Origin: CAXMNX01 sp964194845 | GTDB lineage: Bacteria; Pseudomonadota; Alphaproteobacteria; Rhodobacterales; Rhodobacteraceae | Assembly (NCBI GenBank): GCA_964194845.1 | Contig: CAXMNX010000011.1 | Coordinates: 1-11,155, forward strand | Direction of reading: 5' to 3' | DNA: 11,155 nt | Part shown: positions 6,829 to 11,155 of the stretch, in pieces | Position numbering within the stretch: position 1 is the stretch's first letter | Layout: every line of letters begins with the position of its first letter | Program-made: the position numbers and the translations under genes | The notes under the pieces: model-generated | What the model saw: the letters and a program-made list of their open reading frames with translations, nothing else | Told to the model about the DNA's origin: nothing | The model's database searches: none

Positions 6829-7780
6829 CAAACCCCGGCTATTGCAGATCGGAGAGGTGACCGACCGCATGCGCGCCCGGCTGGATGCGGAGTTCGCCAT
6901 CATCGAGCTGTTCGCCGAACCCGACCGGGCCGGGTTCCTTGCCGCACAGGGAGTAGATTTCGAAGCCATCGTTACTGACGGCCATTGGGGCGTTCCTGAA
7001 GATGTGATGGCCGCGCTAACAAACCTGAGAGTCGTGTCCTCGTACGGCGTCGGCTATGACGCCATCGACGCCGGAGCCGCGGTGGCACGCGGCATTCTGG
7101 TGTCGCACACGCCCAACGTGCTGAACGACGAGGTCGCGGACACCGCGATCCTGCTGTGGCTGGGCGTCAGTCGACGACTGATTTCGGCGGACCGCTGGGC
7201 GCGGTCCGGTGCCTGGGAAGACAAGGGCAACTTCCCGCTTACCCACGCGGTGCGGGGCACGACTGTGGGAATCCTGGGCCTGGGCCGGATCGGCCAGACA
7301 ATCGCCGCCCGGGCCACGGCATTTGGTGCCAATGTGATCTATCACGCGCGGTCGCAGAAGCCGGTGGAACATCGCTATTACCCGGATCTTGTTGAGATGG
7401 CGCGCGCCGCCGATACTTTGGTCTGCATCACGCCCGGCGGGGCGGAAACCCGCCATCTTGTCAACGCCGGTGTGATCGCGGCACTGGGCCCCAATGGCAT
7501 GCTCGTCAATGTCTCGCGCGGATCGGTGATAGACGAAGCAGCACTTGTGACAGCGCTGGAAGCCGGCAAGCTGGGTGGCGCCGGGCTCGATGTGTTCGAG
7601 GCCGAGCCAAAAATCCCCGAGGCGCTCAAATCCATGGACAACGTGATTCTCACGCCCCACATCGGCAGCGCCACGGTGGAAACCCGGCGGGCCATGGGCG
7701 ACCTGACCTGCGACAATCTCAGCCAGTTTCTGCGCGACCGGACGGTTCTGACCCCGATCCCCGAATGTCGCGGGCTATGA
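6821..7780 (+). CDS. D-isomer-specific 2-hydroxyacid dehydrogenase (glyoxylate/hydroxypyruvate reductase-like)
   Basis: A 319-residue NAD(P)-dependent 2-hydroxyacid dehydrogenase. The Rossmann motif is G153-L-G155-R-I-G158. The catalytic triad is R233 (VSRGSVIDE), E262 (DVFEAEP) and H280 (LTPHIGSAT). SYGVGYDAID (74-83) is the substrate-side loop. The second-strand end reads HARS (175-178) instead of having the usual Asp, which points to NADPH preference, as in GhrA/GhrB-type reductases. The start at 6821 overlaps the hydrolase stop by 8 nt; I prefer it to an upstream in-frame start at 6791 because family proteins begin this close to the K-P-R-L-L strand. Within the operon it could interconvert the hydroxyacid released by the hydrolase (glycolate or glycerate) with glyoxylate or hydroxypyruvate, or reduce a 2-ketoaldonate. 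Which one is an inference. Confidence 0.85.
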   Translation: MSDKPRLLQIGEVTDRMRARLDAEFAIIELFAEPDRAGFLAAQGVDFEAIVTDGHWGVPEDVMAALTNLRVVSSYGVGYDAIDAGAAVARGILVSHTPNVLNDEVADTAILLWLGVSRRLISADRWARSGAWEDKGNFPLTHAVRGTTVGILGLGRIGQTIAARATAFGANVIYHARSQKPVEHRYYPDLVEMARAADTLVCITPGGAETRHLVNAGVIAALGPNGMLVNVSRGSVIDEAALVTALEAGKLGGAGLDVFEAEPKIPEALKSMDNVILTPHIGSATVETRRAMGDLTCDNLSQFLRDRTVLTPIPECRGL

Positions 7781-8868
7781 ACGCCATCGTCTCAACCGAG
7801 CCGCGCCTCTACCATGTTCCCCTCGACGAGGTTCTGGTGGATGCCAAGCACGGCGATCACACCCATTTCGAGCTGGTGACGGCCACGGTGACGCTTGCTG
7901 ACGGCACCACCGGCACCGGCTACACCTATACCGGCGGCAAGGGTGGCCATGCGATCCATGCGATGATTGGCCACGATCTCGCGCCCTTCCTGAAGGGCCG
8001 GGACGCCACGCCGGTCGAAGCGCTATATGATGCGATGCAATGGCATGTGCATTACGTGGCCCGGGGGGGTATCGCATCCTTTGCAATCTCTGCGGTCGAT
8101 ATCGCGCTTTGGGATCTGCGGGGGCAGGCACGGGGCCAGTCGCTGGTGCGCATGGCCGGCGGCGCCTCGGATCGTTGCCGCGCCTACTGCGGCGGGATCG
8201 ACCTTGGTTTCGACCTGCCGCGTCTGCTCGACAGTATCAGAGGCTATTTTGCTGCCGGGTTCAACGGGGCAAAGATCAAGATCGGCCAGCCCTCTCTGGA
8301 CGAGGATCTGACCCGCATCGCGGCGGTTCGCGACCTGATCGGGCCTGGCACCGTGTTTGCCGTCGACGCCAACTATTCCATGTCCGAAGCGCAGGCCATC
8401 GAAGCGGCCCAGGCTTTTGCGCCCTTCGACCTTCTGTGGTTCGAAGAACCGATCATCCCCGACGATTACGACGGATACGGCCGCATTTCCGCGCAAAGCC
8501 CAGTGCCGCTTGCCATGGGGGAGAACCTGCATACCATCCACGAGTTCGAATATGCGTTGGACCGCGCCGGGCTTGGTTTCCTGCAACCCGACGCATCGAA
8601 CTGCGGCGGCATCACCGGCTGGCTTGAGGTCGCGCGGCTGGCGCGTCGGCACGGGCTGCCGATCTGTTCGCACGGGATGCAGGAACTGCACGTCAGCCTG
8701 GTGGCGTCGCAGCCCCATGCCGGGCTAATCGAGGTCCACGCCTTTCCCATCGACCGCTATACCCATCGCCCGCTTGTCTTGCGGAACCATCTGGCGGTTG
8801 CGCCGGACCAACCGGGAATCGGCGTGCGGTTCAACTGGGAATTGTTGGAACACCTAAGGGTTGCGTGA
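7777..8868 (+). CDS. Enolase-superfamily (mandelate racemase subgroup) enzyme, resembling 3,6-anhydro-L-galactonate cycloisomerase
   Basis: A 363-residue enolase-superfamily protein with an N-terminal capping domain (about 1-125) and a barrel. K166-I-K168 is the KxK motif. The metal ligands are D197 (VDAN), E223 (WFEEP) and E249 (GEN), and the acid/base dyad is D272 and H299 (CSHGMQELH). The pattern DAKHGDHTHFEL...GTGYTYTGGKGG, the ARGGIASFAISAVDIALWD stretch and QPDASNCGGITGWL resemble, from memory, the cycloisomerase that opens 3,6-anhydro-L-galactonate to 2-keto-3-deoxy-L-galactonate, including a Lys/His pair at the same places. A sugar-acid dehydratase is the main alternative. The ATG at 7777 overlaps the previous stop (ATGA); an ATG at 7765 would add four residues. 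Neither has a clear ribosome site, so coupled translation is likely. This is the last gene of the operon. Confidence 0.8.
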   Translation: MNAIVSTEPRLYHVPLDEVLVDAKHGDHTHFELVTATVTLADGTTGTGYTYTGGKGGHAIHAMIGHDLAPFLKGRDATPVEALYDAMQWHVHYVARGGIASFAISAVDIALWDLRGQARGQSLVRMAGGASDRCRAYCGGIDLGFDLPRLLDSIRGYFAAGFNGAKIKIGQPSLDEDLTRIAAVRDLIGPGTVFAVDANYSMSEAQAIEAAQAFAPFDLLWFEEPIIPDDYDGYGRISAQSPVPLAMGENLHTIHEFEYALDRAGLGFLQPDASNCGGITGWLEVARLARRHGLPICSHGMQELHVSLVASQPHAGLIEVHAFPIDRYTHRPLVLRNHLAVAPDQPGIGVRFNWELLEHLRVA

Positions 8869-8908
8869 GCGCGCCGGCATCAACGAATTAGACGAGAGTT
8901 TCGCACCG

Positions 8909-8930
8909 CCGCGCTGGCTGAGCCGCGCGG
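8909..8930 (+). other. GC-rich hairpin after the operon
   Basis: CCGCGC, a bulged T, GGC, loop TGA, GCC and GCGCGG form a 9-bp GC stem 41 nt past the last operon stop. No T-run follows, so it is not a standard intrinsic terminator; it may act as a 3'-end stabiliser or be incidental. Confidence 0.25.
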
Positions 8931-8983
8931 CCTCTGCTCGACATAAGGGACAGACTCACCAGCATAGTTGAGAATGGTTCGAA

Positions 8984-9078
8984 TTAGTCCGACAGCACCC
9001 CTTTATCGACTGTATTCTTGGCCATCACCCAGCCCATCAGCCGGACGCCGATGAAGCCAATAGCCGGTTTTCTGTCAT
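8984..9078 (-). pseudogene. Remnant: N-terminus of a 3-hydroxyisobutyrate / tartronate-semialdehyde reductase-like dehydrogenase
   Basis: The minus strand from ATG 9078-9076 reads M-T-E, then after one missing base in the A-run at 9071-9068 continues K-P-A-I-G-F-I-G-V-R-L-M-G-W-V-M-A-K-N and T-V-D-K-G-V-L-S-D before TAA (8986-8984). This is the start of the beta-hydroxyacid dehydrogenase family (usual form GFIGLGxMGxxMAKN). It has a frameshift, Arg in place of a glycine of the nucleotide-binding loop, and the remaining roughly 260 residues gone. Such reductases often accompany sugar-acid catabolism, so this is probably a decayed neighbour of the operon. The rest of 8869-9220 holds only the hairpin and the repeated motif upstream of lysE; I see no intact gene there. 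Confidence 0.6.
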
Positions 9079-9121
9079 CCTTGGATTTCCCCTGTCAGCA
9101 TCACTATTTTGGCTGCTATCC

Positions 9122-9178
9122 AACAGGACCCATGTTAGGCATACACGAACTTTTTATTCGGCTTAACAGGCGTGTTAG
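9122..9178. promoter_or_regulatory. Twice-repeated dyad upstream of the LysE-family gene
   Basis: AACAGG-ACCCA-TGTTAG (9122-9138) and AACAGG-CG-TGTTAG (9165-9178) are two copies of the same half-site pair with spacers of 5 and 2 bp, 43 bp apart start to start. The second copy includes a perfect TAACA-GGCG-TGTTA inverted repeat. They lie 43-100 bp ahead of the exporter start, where an operator would be expected. No regulator gene lies adjacent in the window. Confidence 0.3.
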
Positions 9179-9220
9179 AGGGCGGCGGCATGAAGCGCTC
9201 CGGGAATTCAGGCCTCTGAT

Positions 9221-9811
9221 ATGTGGTCATTTGCCCTAGCAGTTTTTCTGCTGATCATCACACCCGGCCCCGGCGTCCTGTCAACAGCAGGTGTCGGCGC
9301 CGCTTTCGGCAGCCGGGCTGGGTTGCGGTATGTCGCAGGGCTTTTTGTCGGGACTAACCTGGTCGCCCTTGCCGTGGTCTCCGGCCTGGCCGCGGTGTTA
9401 TTTACCAGCCCGATCGTAAGGAATGTCCTGCTTGTTCTGTCTGCGACCTATCTTCTGTACTTGGCCTTCCGGATTGCTTCTGCGGGGGCACGAATTGCTT
9501 TCATCGAAGCAAAAGGCCAGCCCGGCTTCTTTTCAGGCATCATTCTGCAGGCGATCAACCCAAAGGCCTATGCGGTGAACACAACCCTGTTCAGCGGGTT
9601 TGCCTTTTTGCCGGGGCATTTGCTGACAGAAACCCTGATCAAATTCACCATACTCAACGCGATCTGGATCCCGATCCACCTGCTGTGGCTGGTTGCTGGC
9701 AGCGCCGTGCAGAGGCTTGAACTGGAGCCGCGTGTGCAGTTTCGCATCAACCTGCTAATGGCCGGGGCGATGCTGGTGGTTGTCGCGCTGGCGGGGCGGT
9801 CGCTCGCCTGA
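9221..9811 (+). CDS. LysE/RhtB-family inner-membrane exporter
   Basis: A 196-residue hydrophobic protein of the LysE translocator family, which exports amino acids or similar small metabolites across the inner membrane. The N-terminal TPGPGVL (14-20) and the central INPKAY (112-117) are the family signatures. About six hydrophobic segments are visible (roughly 4-22, 38-62, 66-88, 105-128, 136-160 and 172-194), and the length is normal. No strong ribosome site precedes the ATG at 9221; only a weak AGG lies about 8 nt ahead. It stands alone, separated from the sugar-acid operon by 350 bp with a decayed gene, and I see no terminator after it. The substrate cannot be inferred; homoserine or threonine-type exporters and other LysE relatives share this pattern. 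Confidence 0.85.
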   Translation: MWSFALAVFLLIITPGPGVLSTAGVGAAFGSRAGLRYVAGLFVGTNLVALAVVSGLAAVLFTSPIVRNVLLVLSATYLLYLAFRIASAGARIAFIEAKGQPGFFSGIILQAINPKAYAVNTTLFSGFAFLPGHLLTETLIKFTILNAIWIPIHLLWLVAGSAVQRLELEPRVQFRINLLMAGAMLVVVALAGRSLA

Positions 9812-9843
9812 TATTTCCGCCTACTTGCTATCTCAGGATTGTG

Positions 9844-10113
9844 ATGGCCAACTTACTGGCGGTTGTGTTTGTCCCGATATACGTTTGGGCTATGACTGGC
9901 TTGAAAATTTTTGTGATTGCCCTTTTTAGTACTCTTGAATTGAGTGCGGCAGCCTTAGCGCAAGATACGGCACATCCCGTATCTGAAACCGTTGAACCTG
10001 CATCCTCGACGATAGCAATTTCGGAGAGACCTGACACGCCACATCCCCTGGAATGTTGTGACTGGGGTGGGAGTTGCATATTTTCAACCAGAGTGGTCGC
10101 CGAGGCCGAATGA
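9844..10113 (+). CDS. Doubtful small ORF, possibly a secreted Cys-containing peptide
   Basis: An 89-residue open frame that I do not recognise. AGGA (9835-9838) is 5 nt before the ATG at 9844. The first 40 residues are hydrophobic and end in S-A-A-A-L-A-Q, like a signal-peptide cleavage site; starting instead at the ATG at 9892 would give a classical signal peptide (MTGLKIFVIALFSTLEL) but without a ribosome site. The remainder is short and Thr/Ser/Pro-rich, with a C-C-D-W-G-G-S-C cluster near the end. It sits between lysE and a decayed transposase, so it may be chance. Confidence 0.3.
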   Translation: MANLLAVVFVPIYVWAMTGLKIFVIALFSTLELSAAALAQDTAHPVSETVEPASSTIAISERPDTPHPLECCDWGGSCIFSTRVVAEAE

Positions 10114-10177
10114 CTTGGAGAGTCTTGTTAGGTTAAACTGACCGAAGACGGGCGAGTCGGTTTCGTAGCGTCAATCT

Positions 10178-10303
10178 ATGACCAAGCGTTTTCCATTCCG
10201 TTAATTCAAAACCGGCCCCGAGATCATCCGTCTGGCCGCATTGCTTTACGTTGGTTTTCCTCTGCCATTCAGGAAAGTCGAATGCCTGCTGCACGAACAG
10301 GGC
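10178..10303 (+). pseudogene. Remnant: N-terminus of an IS6-family transposase
   Basis: From ATG 10178 the frame reads M-T-K-R-F-P-F-R, a TAA stop at 10202-10204 where family members have Tyr, then F-K-T-G-P-E-I-I-R-L-A-A-L-L-Y-V and G-F-P-L-P-F-R-K-V-E-C-L-L-H-E-Q-G. This is the opening of IS6-family transposases (compare the typical F-K-x-S-P-E-I-I-R-L-A and V-E-D-L-L-H-E-R-G). Homology stops at 10303, before the catalytic DDE domain, 27 bp short of the end of the malonyl-CoA decarboxylase gene. I find no matching terminal inverted repeat on either side. It is an inactive scar of a past insertion. The rest of the stretch 10114-10330 holds nothing else I can name. Confidence 0.7.
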
Positions 10304-10330
10304 CCGCAAAGGTCGATATTCTACAACGCG

Positions 10331-11155
10331 CTACTTTTTCTCTGCAATCTGAGCACCTTGGCGTGCCAGTGTGCGAACCGCGCTTGTCACTACGATTTGG
10401 CCTTTTTCGGCGAAGAGGCGAAGGTTATTGGTAATTTTATCTAACTCGTAGGCGTAGTTCACCATTGCGCCGGAAGATTGTGCCAGGCCGTTTTCGGACA
10501 GATTGGCATCGGCGTGGACCGCGTGGATCTGCGCGCCGTTGGACAGATGAAACCGGGCCACCGGGTCGAGCGGTTCGTTTGCATCGTTTTTGGCGCGCGC
10601 AAGAAAATAGGCCGCGAGTTTTCGGATGGCGGGTTTGTCACCAGCCTTCGGCTTGATGTTATTGGAGTCGAGCCAACGGTTGAGACCGGGGATCGGCGAC
10701 AGGGTTACGAAGCTCGAAATCCCCGGCAATTCCAGCGCCAGATCCCGGGCCACCTGCTTTATGAGCGAATTGCCAAAGGATATTCCCGCCAGCCCCTTCT
10801 GGCAGTTTGAGATTGAATAGAACACAGCAGTGTCTGCCGAGCCCTCGTCCAGAATCTCGCGTTTGTCGGCCAGAACATCCTGGATAGATGTCGGGATGCC
10901 CTTTGACAGCGCGATCTCGACGAAGATCAAGGGCTCGTCTGGCATGGCCGGATGGAAAAACGCGAAACATCGGCGATCGGTCGGGTGCAACCTGCGGCGC
11001 AGCTCTTCCCATGTCTCAATTTCGTGCACGGCCTCATAGGCAATGATCTTTTCAAGTATGGATGCCGGGCTGTCCCAAGTGATCTGGCGCAAAACCAGAA
11101 AGCCGCGATTGAACCAGGCGCGCAGCATCAGGCGGAAATCTGTATCCGTTCGGGC
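10331..11155 (-). CDS. Malonyl-CoA decarboxylase, partial (N-terminus off right edge)
   Basis: Decarboxylates malonyl-CoA to acetyl-CoA and CO2. The frame is open from the right edge to TAG at 10333-10331, giving 274 residues of the C-terminal catalytic part; an internal ATG at 11128 is unlikely to be the true start because the family sequence continues upstream (D-F-R-L-M-L-R-A-W-F-N-R-G-F-L). Visible family blocks are ILEKIIAYEAVHEI, GNSLIKQVARDL, the catalytic Ser in FVTLSPIPG (codon 10699-10697), the catalytic His in DPVARFHLSNGA (10549-10547) and MVNYAYELDKI. The Ser-to-His distance is 50 residues against 94 in the human enzyme, so a linker is shorter here; I think this is a subfamily trait rather than damage. 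There is no peroxisomal-type C-terminus. It is not obviously linked to the sugar-acid operon. Confidence 0.9.
   Translation of the reverse strand, partial: ARTDTDFRLMLRAWFNRGFLVLRQITWDSPASILEKIIAYEAVHEIETWEELRRRLHPTDRRCFAFFHPAMPDEPLIFVEIALSKGIPTSIQDVLADKREILDEGSADTAVFYSISNCQKGLAGISFGNSLIKQVARDLALELPGISSFVTLSPIPGLNRWLDSNNIKPKAGDKPAIRKLAAYFLARAKNDANEPLDPVARFHLSNGAQIHAVHADANLSENGLAQSSGAMVNYAYELDKITNNLRLFAEKGQIVVTSAVRTLARQGAQIAEKK

Noticed and set aside
6088..6969. A 293-codon minus-strand open frame opposite the hydrolase
   Set aside because: It is a shadow of a well-supported plus-strand gene; there is no ribosome site or domain.
8909..8930. An intrinsic terminator after the operon
   Set aside because: The stem is strong but there is no T-tract; kept only as a hairpin feature.
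9018..9239. A 73-codon plus-strand ORF upstream of lysE
   Set aside because: It runs antisense through the decayed dehydrogenase stub and into the lysE start, with no family resemblance.
1..11155. CRISPR array, tRNA or rRNA genes
   Set aside because: I saw no regularly spaced repeats, no cloverleaf-like sequences and no rRNA signature stretches.

Overview
The window looks like accessory catabolic DNA from an alphaproteobacterium, probably Rhodobacterales or Hyphomicrobiales. Reasons are the high-GC coding sequence, the TRAP-type solute uptake gene, the style of the sugar-acid enzymes, and a short bacterial malonyl-CoA decarboxylase. Genus cannot be fixed from the sequence alone.

Layout, left to right. 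(a) 1-850: the N-terminal two thirds or so of a periplasmic TRAP substrate-binding protein (dctP, minus strand, running off the left edge) faces an FCD/GntR regulator across a 190-bp AT-rich divergent promoter region. (b) 850-2450: the GntR-family regulator (plus), a short unexplained stretch, then a convergent gluconate 5-dehydrogenase-type SDR (idnO, minus). (c) 2522-8868: six tightly packed plus-strand genes, divergent from idnO: L-idonate 5-dehydrogenase (idnD), an SDR of the 2-keto-3-deoxy-L-fuconate dehydrogenase type, an IlvD/Edd-family sugar-acid dehydratase, an FAH-family 2,4-diketo-3-deoxy-acid hydrolase, a D-2-hydroxyacid dehydrogenase, and an enolase-superfamily enzyme resembling 3,6-anhydro-L-galactonate cycloisomerase. 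Four junctions overlap or have gaps of at most 14 bp, so this reads as one operon. (d) 8869-11155: a more degenerate flank with a decayed NAD-dependent dehydrogenase start, a LysE-family exporter, a doubtful small ORF, a decayed IS6-family transposase start, and the C-terminal part of a malonyl-CoA decarboxylase running off the right edge.

How it may work together (inference): a TRAP transporter imports a sugar acid. IdnD/IdnO adjust redox state or stereochemistry. A dehydratase and/or the enolase-superfamily enzyme makes a 2-keto-3-deoxy acid, the SDR oxidises C4, and the FAH hydrolase splits the 2,4-diketo acid to pyruvate plus a short hydroxyacid. The 2-hydroxyacid dehydrogenase could then handle that hydroxyacid or its keto form. 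This is a non-phosphorylative route of the L-fuconate/L-arabinonate type.

The most striking observation is that the IlvD/Edd dehydratase keeps its three Fe-S cysteines and its active-site lysine but lacks, in frame, about 56 residues carrying the conserved SGT (catalytic serine) segment. The operon's central dehydratase is therefore probably inactive, unless this is an assembly error.
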